The translations under genes and the position numbers were made by a program. From Hyphomicrobiales bacterium (GTDB taxonomy: Bacteria; Pseudomonadota; Alphaproteobacteria; Rhizobiales; Beijerinckiaceae), in contig JANXWK010000007.1 in NCBI GenBank assembly GCA_025351165.1, positions 1 through 64,000 on the forward strand: a DNA stretch of 64,000 nucleotides. The letters are read 5' to 3'. Below the pieces are notes generated by a model. That model was not told the DNA's origin. It saw only the letters and a program-made list of their open reading frames with translations, and made no database searches. Below are positions 38,371 through 47,309 of this stretch, one piece after another (the stretch's first letter is position 1; the number at the start of each line of letters is the position of its first letter).

Positions 38371-38949
38371 ATGGTTCGATTAAACAAAATCTACACACGC
38401 ACAGGTGACGATGGTACTACAGGTCTTGGCTCTGGAGATCGTGTTAAAAAATACGATGTACGTGTAGAAGCCTTTGGCACTGTGGATGAAGCAAATTGCT
38501 GCATTGGACTTGCGCGGCTACACACCCTGAACCACCCAAATGTTGATGCCATGCTAAACCGTATTCAAAACGATATGTTCGATCTTGGGGCAGACTTGTG
38601 TACACCACTTACTAGCGCGCCGCTTCCCTATGAGCCACTTCGTATTGTGAGTGAACAGGTTGTACGGATTGAGGGCGAAATTGACACGCTCAACTCAGAG
38701 CTTGACCCGCTAAAATCGTTTGTGCTGCCTGGTGGACACCCCGCTTCTGCCTACCTGCATTTGGCACGTACAGTTTCACGCCGAGCCGAACGCCTTATGG
38801 TTGAACTTGCTGGAAAACCAGGTGAACATGTAGGCACTCCCGCGCTGCACTACATTAACAGGCTGTCTGATTTTCTGTTTGTTGCTTCACGTTATGTAAA
38901 TGACAAAGGCAAAAGGGATGTCCTGTGGGTGCCCGGTCAGAATCGTTAA
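38371..38949 (+). CDS. PduO-type ATP:cob(I)alamin adenosyltransferase
   Basis: Converts cob(I)alamin to adenosylcobalamin. 192 residues with the ATP-binding N-terminus KIYTRTGDDGTTGLGSGDRV, the FGTVDEANCCIGLAR stretch and the C-terminal RTVSRRAERLMVEL and INRLSDFLFVASRYVN. This is the PduO family, not CobO/BtuR. Followed by a small hairpin. Confidence 0.94.
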   Translation: MVRLNKIYTRTGDDGTTGLGSGDRVKKYDVRVEAFGTVDEANCCIGLARLHTLNHPNVDAMLNRIQNDMFDLGADLCTPLTSAPLPYEPLRIVSEQVVRIEGEIDTLNSELDPLKSFVLPGGHPASAYLHLARTVSRRAERLMVELAGKPGEHVGTPALHYINRLSDFLFVASRYVNDKGKRDVLWVPGQNR

Positions 38950-39019
38950 AGGCGATTATGGGGCTTTTGCACAGCTTTTTGCGTGACCATCCAGAATTTT
39001 CAGTGCTAGACTTCCTTTT

Positions 39020-39050
39020 GAGATGGGACAAAATGCTCCATCTCTAATTT
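39020..39050 (+). terminator. Possible terminator after the adenosyltransferase gene
   Basis: GAGATGG (39020-39026) pairs with CCATCTC (39038-39044) over an 11-nt loop, then TAATTTTC. The stem is modest and the T-run interrupted, so termination may be partial. Confidence 0.4.
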
Positions 39051-39076
39051 TCAGAAAATTAGAAACGGGGTGTGCT

Positions 39077-39418
39077 ATGACTGATATTTCAAAATATGTG
39101 GAAAATGTCAAAAAATATGCTTCAAATGCGGATGAACTTGCCATTGCGGGTGTCGTACGTCACTGTGGCATTGCTTTGCGAAACAAGGACTCTTCTTTGG
39201 TTTCTGGCAGCGATCCAGCTGAGATCAACCGTGTTGTTCAAGGCTTTTGCAAAAAGAAACTTGCCCGTACTGAAAGCGATGAAACCATTCTTGATACAGT
39301 TACAAAGGTTTTGATCAAAATGAAGCCAGAGAACCACAAATCGCGTGTAACAGTCTATTACCTGATTGCGGAACAATATGAACAGCTTGGACTGTTCCAT
39401 CCAAAAACCAAACAGTAA
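39077..39418 (+). CDS. DUF2853 family protein
   Basis: A 113-residue soluble helical protein ([62 protein letters not shown]) matching the DUF2853 pattern of alphaproteobacteria. ATG 39077 has GGGG 8 nt upstream. The frame is open further upstream to 39023, but that part overlaps the hairpin. Function unknown. Confidence 0.82.
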   Translation: MTDISKYVENVKKYASNADELAIAGVVRHCGIALRNKDSSLVSGSDPAEINRVVQGFCKKKLARTESDETILDTVTKVLIKMKPENHKSRVTVYYLIAEQYEQLGLFHPKTKQ

Positions 39419-39501
39419 ACATTACGTTCTGGCCGTGGCTGATAATTATTATTTCATCCACGGTCATATACTTTTTTTTCTGTAACTTAAAAAGCCAGTT
39501 C

Positions 39502-40296
39502 ATGCAGCAATATCACGATCTTTTATCCCATATCCTGAACAAAGGAACACAAAAATCTGATCGCACGGGTACGGGCACCAAGTCAGTTTTTGGCTACCAG
39601 ATGCGTTTTGATTTAAATGCTGGCTTCCCGTTGGTTACAACTAAAAAACTACACGTAAAATCCATTATACATGAGCTTATCTGGTTTCTGGCTGGCGATA
39701 CCAATACTAAATATCTTAACGATAATGGTGTAAAGATCTGGGATGAATGGGCTAATGATCAAGGTGAACTAGGTCCAGTTTATGGCCGTCAGTGGCGGAG
39801 CTGGGAGAAGCCAAACGGGGGTAGCGTCGACCAGATCAGCTGGCTGCTGAATGAAATAAAATCTAATCCAGATTCACGCCGTCTTGTCGTTTCAGCCTGG
39901 AATCCTGCCGATCTTGATAGAATGGCACTGGCTCCATGCCACTGCCTGTTTCAGTTTTATGTAGCAGACAGTAAATTATCGTGTCAGCTTTATCAGCGCT
40001 CGGCAGATGTATTTTTAGGTGTACCATTTAATATCGCGTCCTATGCGCTGCTAACACACATGATTGCACAGGTATGTGGACTGAAGGTAGGAGATTTTGT
40101 ACATAGTTTTGGTGATACTCATCTGTATGTAGACCACCTGGAGCAGGCAGAGTTGCAGCTTACACGGAACTTGAAGCCTTTACCAAAGCTTGTTTTAAAT
40201 CCTGATATTAAAAACCTTTTTGACTTTTCATATGATGATATAAAAATCGAAAATTATGATCCACATCCACACATAAAAGCACGGGTGGCAGTGTGA
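39502..40296 (+). CDS. thyA: Thymidylate synthase
   Basis: Methylates dUMP using methylenetetrahydrofolate, giving dihydrofolate. 264 residues, the E. coli size. Features: [19 protein letters not shown], the catalytic cysteine in [12 protein letters not shown] at about 146, [19 protein letters not shown] and [15 protein letters not shown]. Overlaps folA by 4 nt (GTGA), so the two steps of the thymidylate cycle are translated together. Confidence 0.98.
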   Translation: MQQYHDLLSHILNKGTQKSDRTGTGTKSVFGYQMRFDLNAGFPLVTTKKLHVKSIIHELIWFLAGDTNTKYLNDNGVKIWDEWANDQGELGPVYGRQWRSWEKPNGGSVDQISWLLNEIKSNPDSRRLVVSAWNPADLDRMALAPCHCLFQFYVADSKLSCQLYQRSADVFLGVPFNIASYALLTHMIAQVCGLKVGDFVHSFGDTHLYVDHLEQAELQLTRNLKPLPKLVLNPDIKNLFDFSYDDIKIENYDPHPHIKARVAV

Positions 40297-40808
40297 GTAT
40301 TCCTGTTTCACTTATCGTTGCCGTTGCTAAAAATGGTGTTATTGGCAATGATAACAAGCTTCTATGGCGTTTAAAAAGCGATTTGCGGCGTTTTCGTGCG
40401 CTAACGATGGGTAAGCCCATCATAATGGGACGCAAAACATTTGAATCCATTGGCTGTCTTTTGCCAGGGCGTGAGACAATCATTATTACCCGTAATCCAT
40501 TGTTCAGATTTGAGGGCGCACATATGGTGCACAGTCTCCAATCAGCGATCGCTACAGGAGAGACAATTGCTGTAAAATCAGGTGCAACCGAGCTAATGGT
40601 CATTGGTGGTGCCGAAATTTACGCGCAGGCACTCCCACTCTGTGACAGGCTTTATATTACGGAAGTTGATCTTGAGCCTGAGGGTGATGCGTTTTTTGAG
40701 CCCGTTAACATGGCCAATTTTATTGAGGAAAAACGAGCTGCTCACCCTGCTGGAGTAGATGATCAGGCAGGTTTCAGTTTTGTTGATTATGTGAGGGGCG
40801 GTTCATGA
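40293..40808 (+). CDS. folA: Dihydrofolate reductase
   Basis: Regenerates tetrahydrofolate from the dihydrofolate released by ThyA; the trimethoprim target. 171 residues: [49 protein letters not shown] is typical, as is [21 protein letters not shown]. The start is GTG 40293 overlapping the thyA stop. In place of the usual Leu-Pro-Trp pattern, LWRL is present. Confidence 0.97.
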   Translation: MSIPVSLIVAVAKNGVIGNDNKLLWRLKSDLRRFRALTMGKPIIMGRKTFESIGCLLPGRETIIITRNPLFRFEGAHMVHSLQSAIATGETIAVKSGATELMVIGGAEIYAQALPLCDRLYITEVDLEPEGDAFFEPVNMANFIEEKRAAHPAGVDDQAGFSFVDYVRGGS

Positions 40809-41657
40809 ATGGCTAATTTAGCTCCCCTGCTAGAGCGTATTGCAGTTGCATTAGAGAGGTTGGCTCCGCCTGTTCAAACAAATGTTGATTTAAGCCTAAG
40901 CAATGCTTTTATATGGAATCCAACCAAACTTGATCTTGAAACTGTTTTAAATGTAAATTTTTTAGGTATTCATCTGCTTATTGGCATTGACCAGAGCCGC
41001 GATACACTGCTGCAAAATACAGAACGCTTTGCTAAAGGCCTGCCTGCGAACAATGCCCTGCTCTGGGGTGCACGTGGCATGGGTAAATCCTCGTTAGTTA
41101 AATCTATCCATGCCCACGTGAACAAACAGCATAAAACCAATTTAAAACTTATTGAGGTTCATCGTGAAGACCTTGAAAGCCTGCCACAGCTGATGAACAT
41201 TTTACGTGGACGTAATGAACGGGTTGTTCTGTTTTGCGATGATCTTTCATATGATGCAGGTGATGCCTCCTATAAATCCCTTAAGACAGTACTGGATGGC
41301 GGTATTGAAGGGCGACCAGAAAATGTGCTGTTTTATGCAACATCCAACCGTCGCCATCTGCTGCCACGCGACATGATTGAAAATGAGCGCTCAACTGCAA
41401 TTAATGTGGGTGAGGCTGTGGAGGAGAAAGTGTCGCTTTCTGACCGTTTTGGACTTTGGCTTGGTTTTCATGCCTGCTCTCAAGATGATTATCTTGCAAT
41501 AATATACGGATATGCAGATGCCTATGCGTTTGACATGCCAATAGAAGCTTTAAAAGCGCAAGCTTTGGAATGGAGTATGACACGCGGAAGTCGTACGGGC
41601 CGCGTGGCATGGCAATTCATCTGCCATATGGCAGGAAAAATGGGGAAAACCATGTAA
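40809..41657 (+). CDS. DUF815 family AAA-type ATPase
   Basis: A 282-residue ATPase with Walker A GARGMGKSSLVKSIHA at about 78 and a Walker-B-like VVLFCDDLSYDAGDASYKSLK. The DUF815 signature continues through DGGIEGRPENVLFYATSNRRHLLPRDM. Function unknown. It starts directly after the folA stop, implying co-transcription. In many alphaproteobacteria hflKC follows thyA-folA instead, so this linkage is less usual. Confidence 0.88.
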   Translation: MANLAPLLERIAVALERLAPPVQTNVDLSLSNAFIWNPTKLDLETVLNVNFLGIHLLIGIDQSRDTLLQNTERFAKGLPANNALLWGARGMGKSSLVKSIHAHVNKQHKTNLKLIEVHREDLESLPQLMNILRGRNERVVLFCDDLSYDAGDASYKSLKTVLDGGIEGRPENVLFYATSNRRHLLPRDMIENERSTAINVGEAVEEKVSLSDRFGLWLGFHACSQDDYLAIIYGYADAYAFDMPIEALKAQALEWSMTRGSRTGRVAWQFICHMAGKMGKTM

Positions 41658-41665
41658 TGTAAATC

Positions 41666-41689
41666 GGACTGTCATTGGTTTGACAGTCC
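41666..41689. terminator. Hairpin between convergent genes
   Basis: GGACTGTCA (41666-41674) and TGACAGTCC (41681-41689) form a perfect 9-bp stem with a 6-nt loop. It lies between the DUF815 gene and the convergent orphan gene. Neither side has a strong T-run, so it is terminator-like only. Confidence 0.5.
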
Positions 41690-41698
41690 AATTGAAAA

Positions 41699-42214
41699 TT
41701 AATGCTTTGGTAAAATCCGAGGGGCTAAGGGGTTTTCCAGAACTTGCAAAACCAGCTTAGAGTGGTTTTTCATAGTGTTGTAAGTTTCTGACAATCCCAG
41801 CTTGGTAACCTGTCCATATTGATTACCTGGCAATTTTCCTGCACTCTCCATTCTTTTGAAGTCAGGTGACTTGATCCAGGCAAGCATCATATCCGCTTTT
41901 TGTATGCGAATTTTAAGCTCTTCAATTATTCCTGTTTTATCCTTGTATCTACTGACTAATTGATTAGCAATTTTTTTGGCAGTGTTGTTTTTTGGATCTA
42001 GCAGCAAACGTAAAAGCCCCTCACTCACCTCATTTTCAAGAATTCTTGGTTTTCTGTTTTCCGACAGCACCTCAAGTGCTTGTGATTGAAGTGACCTTGC
42101 AGTTTTTGATATGCTGGATTTAAGAGGTAAATTATCTATAGCTATCTTGATATTATTGGTTTTTACATTGATCTCAATTGAAGGCTGATTTGCAATCTTT
42201 TTTATATTGGTCAT
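41699..42214 (-). CDS. Orphan hypothetical protein A (shared-promoter gene)
   Basis: 171 residues, no family recognised. No signal peptide or membrane segment. The N-terminus (MTNIKKIANQPSIEINVKT) is polar and probably disordered; the middle (NTAKKIANQLVSRYKDKTGIIEELKIRIQKADMMLAW) is helical; the end is basic (APRILPKH). Codon use is more AT-rich than in the housekeeping neighbours. AAGGAAG lies 7 nt before the ATG. Its upstream region shares an unusual repeat module with the gene at 50726. The combination suggests a conditionally expressed accessory, possibly secreted, protein; that is inference. Confidence 0.72.
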   Translation of the reverse strand: MTNIKKIANQPSIEINVKTNNIKIAIDNLPLKSSISKTARSLQSQALEVLSENRKPRILENEVSEGLLRLLLDPKNNTAKKIANQLVSRYKDKTGIIEELKIRIQKADMMLAWIKSPDFKRMESAGKLPGNQYGQVTKLGLSETYNTMKNHSKLVLQVLENPLAPRILPKH

Positions 42215-42230
42215 TTTTACTTCCTTATTA

Positions 42231-42266
42231 TGTTTTTGACTGTGTTTTTTGACTGTGTTTTTTGAC
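42231..42266. repeat. 13-bp tandem repeat in the leader of orphan gene A
   Basis: On the plus strand two complete TGTGTTTTTTGAC units follow a shortened TGTTTTTGAC unit. In the leader of the minus-strand gene this reads as three phased GTCAAAAA blocks, 17-50 nt before the ATG. Confidence 0.75.
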
Positions 42267-42323
42267 TTGCAAACTAAGTCAATTCTTTAACGTTAAACTG
42301 CCAACCTTACACGAACCTTACAG
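42262..42323 (-). promoter_or_regulatory. Direct-repeat promoter module of orphan gene A
   Basis: Read on the minus strand: TGTAAGGTT (42314-42322) and TGTAAGGTT (42303-42311), 11 bp apart. After 12 nt comes TTAAAGAATT (42281-42290), then the inverted pair GACTT/AAGTC (42264-42280). The same order occurs before the orphan gene at 50726. Direct repeats at 11 bp are the footprint expected of an OmpR/PhoB-family response regulator dimer; no known consensus was recognised. Confidence 0.55.
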
Positions 42324-42450
42324 AAAAATTATAAATGGTAATATTGATAATGTGTGTGTATGAATTCTAAAAAAGCGTATACTGCACAAGCGCAAGTATC
42401 AAACCGCATAGTTTTAAATTATTTATTGCTTCATGTAAGGAAATACCACA

Positions 42451-44535
42451 ATGGCGGCAGCGCCATCAGACACAAATGATCTTTTTGGCAAGGTTGAGCA
42501 AGCTGCGCAAGTAAAAGTAGCAGAGCAACGACCAGTTGCAGTTCCAGCTTCTACAAAGCCTGCCACGATGGCCAAGCCTCCTCTTTCTTCTGCAGAAGGT
42601 AATTACACAGCCGCAGATATTGAAGTTCTGGAAGGGTTGGAGCCTGTGCGCCGCCGCCCTGGTATGTATATTGGTGGAACAGACGAAAAAGCTCTGCATC
42701 ATCTGTTTGCCGAAGTTATCGACAATTGTATGGATGAGGCTGTTGCAGGCCATGCTACGTATATTGAGGTAGAATATGCAGCTGATGGCTTCTTGACAGT
42801 TTCAGATAATGGACGTGGCATTCCCATTGATCCGCATCCAAAATTCCCTACAAAATCTGCGTTGGAAGTTATTTTATGCACTCTTCACGCTGGTGGAAAG
42901 TTTGACTCAAAAGTCTATGAAACTTCTGGCGGCTTGCATGGTGTTGGTATTTCGGTTGTCAATGCTTTATCGGAGCTGCTTGAGGTTGAGGTTGCACGCA
43001 GCCAGCAGCTTTATCGCCAGCGGTTTTCACGGGGAATTCCACAAGGTGCACTTGAGCACCTAGGCAAAATTCAGAACCGTCGTGGAACACGTGTACGCTT
43101 TAAACCAGACCATGAAATATTTGGTGAGGCAATCGTTTTTGATCCCCGCCGTCTGTTTAAAATGGCACGTTCCAAAGCTTATCTTTTTGGCGGGGTCGAA
43201 ATCCGCTGGAAATGTGCTGAGGTTTATCTTGTCTCCAAACCTGATGTGCCAGCACAAGCTGTATTTAAATTTCCAGGGGGACTTAAAGATTACCTAGGAC
43301 AAGAAATTGAAGGCAAAGAGCTGGTTATTGATCAGATTTTTTCTGGTAAAATTATCAAAACTGGTGGTCACGGATCGCTTGAATGGGCAATTGCATGGTT
43401 TGGTAATGATGATGGTTTTGTCCATTCTTATTGTAACACCATTCCTACTGGTGAAGGTGGTACACACGAAAGTGGTTTAAGAATTGCGCTTTTGCGTGGC
43501 CTTAAAGATCATGCCGAGCGTACCAATCAAACCAAGCGTGCTGCAAGCCTGACAACCGAAGACGTAATGGTTGCCTGTTCCGCCATGCTCTCTGTTTTTA
43601 TTCGTGAGCCTGAATTTGTGGGCCAGACCAAAGACAAGCTTTCAACATCTGAAGCATCACGTATTGTAGAAACTGCCATTCGTGATGCATTTGACCATTG
43701 GCTAGCGGCGGCACCTGCGTTGGCTACCAGACTGTTGGACTTTACGCTGGAACGCTGCGATGAGCGCCTTCGTCGTCGCGCTGAAAAAGACATGGCGCGT
43801 AAATCCCCTACCCGCAGGTTGCGCTTGCCAGGCAAACTGGCGGACTGCACAAACAATCAGGCGCAAGGCTCTGAGCTGTTTATAGTGGAAGGTGATTCTG
43901 CTGGTGGATCAGCCAAGCAGGCGCGTAATCGCCAAAGCCAGGCTGTGCTGCCATTGCGTGGCAAAATTCTAAATGTTGCCAATGCTGGACGCGAAAAATT
44001 GAACGCCAACCAACAGTTGGGTGATTTGGCGCAGGCGCTTGGCTGTGGGCTTGGTTCACAATATCGTGATGATGATCTGCGTTATGAAAAAGTGATTATA
44101 ATGACGGATGCTGATGTGGACGGGGCGCATATTGCCTCGCTCCTAATTACATTTTTTTATCGCCAGATGCCACGTTTGATTGACAACGGACACCTTTATC
44201 TGGCAGTTCCGCCGCTGTACCGTCTAACCCATGGAAGTAAAACGGTTTATGCAACGGATGATGCTGATAAAGACCGTATATTAAAGACCCAGTTCAAATC
44301 AAACGCCAAGGTAGATATTGGCCGATTTAAAGGGTTGGGAGAAATGATGGCTGCTCAGCTCAAAGAGACCACAATGGATCCTGCTAAACGCACATTGCTT
44401 CAGGTTCAGGTGCTCAACGAAGATCGTGAAGATACAGCGGACTGTGTTGAACGCTTGATGGGTAACAAGCCCGAAGCTCGTTTTGCATTTATTCAGGAGC
44501 GGGCAAGCTTTGCTGTTGCCCTTGTAGATGTTTGA
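42451..44535 (+). CDS. parE: DNA topoisomerase IV subunit B
   Basis: The ATPase subunit of topoisomerase IV, which decatenates daughter chromosomes. 694 residues. The first 50 form a Pro/Ala-rich extension common in alphaproteobacteria. The GHKL ATPase follows (EVIDNCMDEAVAGH, DNGRGIPIDPHP, TSGGLHGVGISVVNALS), then the transducer. The TOPRIM domain has EGDSAGGSAKQARNR and the metal-binding DADVDGAHI. A C-terminal GRFKGLGEMMAAQLKETTMDP stretch is typical. The short insert between TOPRIM motifs favours ParE over GyrB. Confidence 0.95.
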   Translation: MAAAPSDTNDLFGKVEQAAQVKVAEQRPVAVPASTKPATMAKPPLSSAEGNYTAADIEVLEGLEPVRRRPGMYIGGTDEKALHHLFAEVIDNCMDEAVAGHATYIEVEYAADGFLTVSDNGRGIPIDPHPKFPTKSALEVILCTLHAGGKFDSKVYETSGGLHGVGISVVNALSELLEVEVARSQQLYRQRFSRGIPQGALEHLGKIQNRRGTRVRFKPDHEIFGEAIVFDPRRLFKMARSKAYLFGGVEIRWKCAEVYLVSKPDVPAQAVFKFPGGLKDYLGQEIEGKELVIDQIFSGKIIKTGGHGSLEWAIAWFGNDDGFVHSYCNTIPTGEGGTHESGLRIALLRGLKDHAERTNQTKRAASLTTEDVMVACSAMLSVFIREPEFVGQTKDKLSTSEASRIVETAIRDAFDHWLAAAPALATRLLDFTLERCDERLRRRAEKDMARKSPTRRLRLPGKLADCTNNQAQGSELFIVEGDSAGGSAKQARNRQSQAVLPLRGKILNVANAGREKLNANQQLGDLAQALGCGLGSQYRDDDLRYEKVIIMTDADVDGAHIASLLITFFYRQMPRLIDNGHLYLAVPPLYRLTHGSKTVYATDDADKDRILKTQFKSNAKVDIGRFKGLGEMMAAQLKETTMDPAKRTLLQVQVLNEDREDTADCVERLMGNKPEARFAFIQERASFAVALVDV

Positions 44536-44539
44536 AGCT

Positions 44540-44570
44540 ACTGGCCTGAAACACCACATTTCAGGCCAGT
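44540..44570. terminator. Hairpin between parE and the convergent TadG-like gene
   Basis: ACTGGCCTGAAA (44540-44551) pairs perfectly with TTTCAGGCCAGT (44559-44570) over a 7-nt loop. A 12-bp GC-rich stem between two convergent stop codons is well placed to end both transcripts, though no long T-run follows. Confidence 0.6.
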
Positions 44571-44576
44571 CGGATG

Positions 44577-46712
44577 TTATTTTGTCAAACGAACGGTTTC
44601 GCCGATAGATGCTGCAATTCTCTGGAAAGCGGAGTTTAACTGGGCACCATCTGATGCTGAATAAAATCTATCTGCACCAGAACAGCTTTTAAGAGCAGCA
44701 CGTGCCGCAGCATCAGCTGGTGGATCAGGAAATACTGCAAGTGGATGATCAAAATAGATTGTGAATACTGTTATGCCTTGAGCTTTGGCATTTGTGCAGG
44801 CCGTCGTGAAGCGTTCGTTCAACATGGCTTCTGCTTCAGCAAATATCTGTGTACCTAAACCGCCTGCAACAGGGTTTGGCGTAGATTTTCCAAATATCCA
44901 AGCATAGCCCAAAGCACCGTATGCAGTGACATCGCTCCAGACTTCTGGACCTGTTGGAACTCCTGTTGGAAGACCGTTACTGGTTGGCCCATTGGTCTGA
45001 ACAGCATTTACGCCATCTGTCATAAGAATAATGTATTTTTTTACATTTATATCAGTATACGGAGCACCACCAAAATAACTACCACCCAATGTTGATGTTA
45101 CAGCTGGTCCATAAGGCAAGCTTGGAGACAGGACACGCCAAGCCCACATCAAACCTTCCGATGTTATAGTGCCTCCGCCGTCCCAGTAGCTCATTTTATT
45201 GATTTCTGTCTTAATCAGGTTTAAATCTGAATTTAGAGGCATTACTTCATTAGGGCAGGCTTTATTTGGGCCCCAGGTCTCTCCTTGAGGCGCAGCATTT
45301 GCATTTTCTTTAATTGTAAGAGTTCCACCATTTGTAGTACCGTTATATTTAAATAAAGAGTACACAGAACGGCCCTCAGATGGCTTTTCGTAATATACGG
45401 GACTCGGAAAAACAGGTGTTGGTTCTTCTGCTATGTAATTATTTTTATATGGGTTAGCAGCAGCGTGAATGGAGCTGTTGGCTGTGTAATCAGACGGCCA
45501 GAAAAACGGTACAAATTTAGAATCAGCAGCTCCAGTGGGTGGACCGTTAGAACCTTCAGCATTTACATCCCAAGGATCAGGCCGTGCCATAACGCACCCT
45601 TTCCAACCTGTTGCAGGTGCAGGAAGACGTGCAAATAAATCAAACAGATTTACCTTAGGATTTTGAAGCGCACACCCTGCCTCCCAGATACTATAATTTG
45701 CTCCCCCTGTGTTTGCACCGCCTGGGAGGGGAGCATCAATTGTTGGATCAGGATTAGCAGCAGAAATATTTGGATTAGGAAAATTATAAAGCGTCCATGT
45801 TGAAAGAATACTAGCGTCAGTCGGTGCTGTTCCACCCAGTGCAGGCATCGCATAAGCTGGACCAATGCCTAATAATTCGCGCGATACACCCGCAAATTTA
45901 TTGCCAGCAGCTCCAAATACATCTTTAAGCCAGGTTTGTGTGTCCGCACCACTCCCCGTGCCAGGATTTACGGCTGGCGTTCCTACGGCATTGCTGCCGC
46001 ATTTCTTGACACGATGAGAGCCGCCCCCATTAAGTAAATATCCGTGATCGACCGAGTCTGCATTAAAATCTGACATAGCAGCATTATCAATGAAGGCTTT
46101 ACCTGGATTAACAGTCGCAACAAATGGCACAAGGCCTATTTTAATCTGCCCAGGCCCCGTGCCTTTTGAAAACATTGTTGTAACAAAATTGGTAGCGGCT
46201 GTTTTTAAAGATCCCATTTCATTGAACATGGAACCCGTATTATCAAGAGCTATAGCAATCTCCAGATTTTTACCTGCGCCTGCAACAGCGGTTGAGGTTA
46301 CATTAATATTCATCGTTGGCACGCCAACTGCAGCCATGAGTGACGTGTTTATGCGTGCTGGGAAAGAAACCTTGCATCCAGCATCAGTTACAACCGATAC
46401 AGGCCCTGTAATTGTAACCCAAGGTTTTTTGCTCATTTCCAGTTCGACAATAGATTGAGCAACAGACTGCTTTGCTTCGCAAGCTGGAAGCGTTTTATCC
46501 AGCACAACGGCAATTGCAGCAGCATCACTTGCCGCCTGCATTGTAGCTTGAGCATCTGATGCTCTTGAATAATCTACTGCAATACCAGCAGCAAAAAATA
46601 CAGGTATGACGGCTAAGCCAAATATAATTGCAACATTTCCATTCTGATCTCGTTTAAAAGATTGAAACAAGCTTATTTTTGAAACTGAGCTTTTAAGATT
46701 GAGTTTTAGCAT
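44577..46712 (-). CDS. TadG-like pilus/secretion protein with VWA domain (copy 2)
   Basis: 711 residues with the same plan as the copy at 8925-11039. GNVAIIFGLAVIPVFFAAGIAVDYSRASD is the single N-terminal membrane segment at 25-45. The VWA-like domain has MIDAS D157-x-T-x-S161 and the strand IILMTDGVN, and both copies share the block GGTITSEGLMWAWRVLSP-like and the VRLTK end. The middle regions have diverged in length and content. No pilin, TadA ATPase or other Tad gene is nearby. A role in a surface pilus or in sensing surface contact is possible but unproven. Confidence 0.82.
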   Translation of the reverse strand: MLKLNLKSSVSKISLFQSFKRDQNGNVAIIFGLAVIPVFFAAGIAVDYSRASDAQATMQAASDAAAIAVVLDKTLPACEAKQSVAQSIVELEMSKKPWVTITGPVSVVTDAGCKVSFPARINTSLMAAVGVPTMNINVTSTAVAGAGKNLEIAIALDNTGSMFNEMGSLKTAATNFVTTMFSKGTGPGQIKIGLVPFVATVNPGKAFIDNAAMSDFNADSVDHGYLLNGGGSHRVKKCGSNAVGTPAVNPGTGSGADTQTWLKDVFGAAGNKFAGVSRELLGIGPAYAMPALGGTAPTDASILSTWTLYNFPNPNISAANPDPTIDAPLPGGANTGGANYSIWEAGCALQNPKVNLFDLFARLPAPATGWKGCVMARPDPWDVNAEGSNGPPTGAADSKFVPFFWPSDYTANSSIHAAANPYKNNYIAEEPTPVFPSPVYYEKPSEGRSVYSLFKYNGTTNGGTLTIKENANAAPQGETWGPNKACPNEVMPLNSDLNLIKTEINKMSYWDGGGTITSEGLMWAWRVLSPSLPYGPAVTSTLGGSYFGGAPYTDINVKKYIILMTDGVNAVQTNGPTSNGLPTGVPTGPEVWSDVTAYGALGYAWIFGKSTPNPVAGGLGTQIFAEAEAMLNERFTTACTNAKAQGITVFTIYFDHPLAVFPDPPADAAARAALKSCSGADRFYSASDGAQLNSAFQRIAASIGETVRLTK

Positions 46713-46907
46713 TTATTTGCCCTGCCTGTATTTTATAAAAATGTTGTCTGTTGCTATTGCACCACCAGATAATTGATAAATATTTAAATAAGGTCTATTC
46801 ATCGTGTTAAACTGTAGACTTATTGTGCTGATACCTAACGAATACTTATTCTTTACAAGAGTAATAATTGGGAAATGTTATATTTTTGGAAATAACTGGA
46901 GAGTGAT

Positions 46908-47309
46908 GTGAAACAATTTTTATATACTACGCTTTGCGCGGCCCTCATCATGCTACCACTGGATTTTTTGTGGTTATGGTCAATGAACAGCGTTTATAAG
47001 AGTCATATTGGCAGCATAATGCTAGAGCAGCCACGAATTCCCCCAGCTATTGCGTTTTACTTGATATATGTTGCAGCAGTTGCATTTCTAGCCATTATGC
47101 CTAACCTTGAAACGGGTACAATATGGTCAGCTGCAGGATATGGAGCTGTTTTGGGGCTCGCGGCCTATGGCACATATGATGGCACCAATCACGCAACCCT
47201 AAAAGCTTTTACCTCTACCATAATGTACATAGACTGGACGTGGGGCACACTCTTAACAGCAGTAACATCAGCGCTTGGGTGGAAGCTAATGACATGGTGG
47301 CAAGGTTAA
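46908..47309 (+). CDS. DUF2177 family membrane protein
   Basis: 133 residues with four hydrophobic segments (about 4-22, 44-63, 74-91, 108-127) and the DUF2177 pattern ALIMLPLDFLWLWSMNSVYKSHIG and AYGTYDGTNHATLK. Function unknown. The start is GTG at 46908 with GGAGAG 6 nt upstream. Converges on selO with a 4-nt overlap. Confidence 0.85.
   Translation: MKQFLYTTLCAALIMLPLDFLWLWSMNSVYKSHIGSIMLEQPRIPPAIAFYLIYVAAVAFLAIMPNLETGTIWSAAGYGAVLGLAAYGTYDGTNHATLKAFTSTIMYIDWTWGTLLTAVTSALGWKLMTWWQG

Noticed and set aside
42303-42322. TGTAAGGTT repeats as a classical Pho box
   Set aside because: The 11-bp phasing fits, but the sequence does not match CTGTCAT-type PhoB half-sites, so no specific regulator was named.
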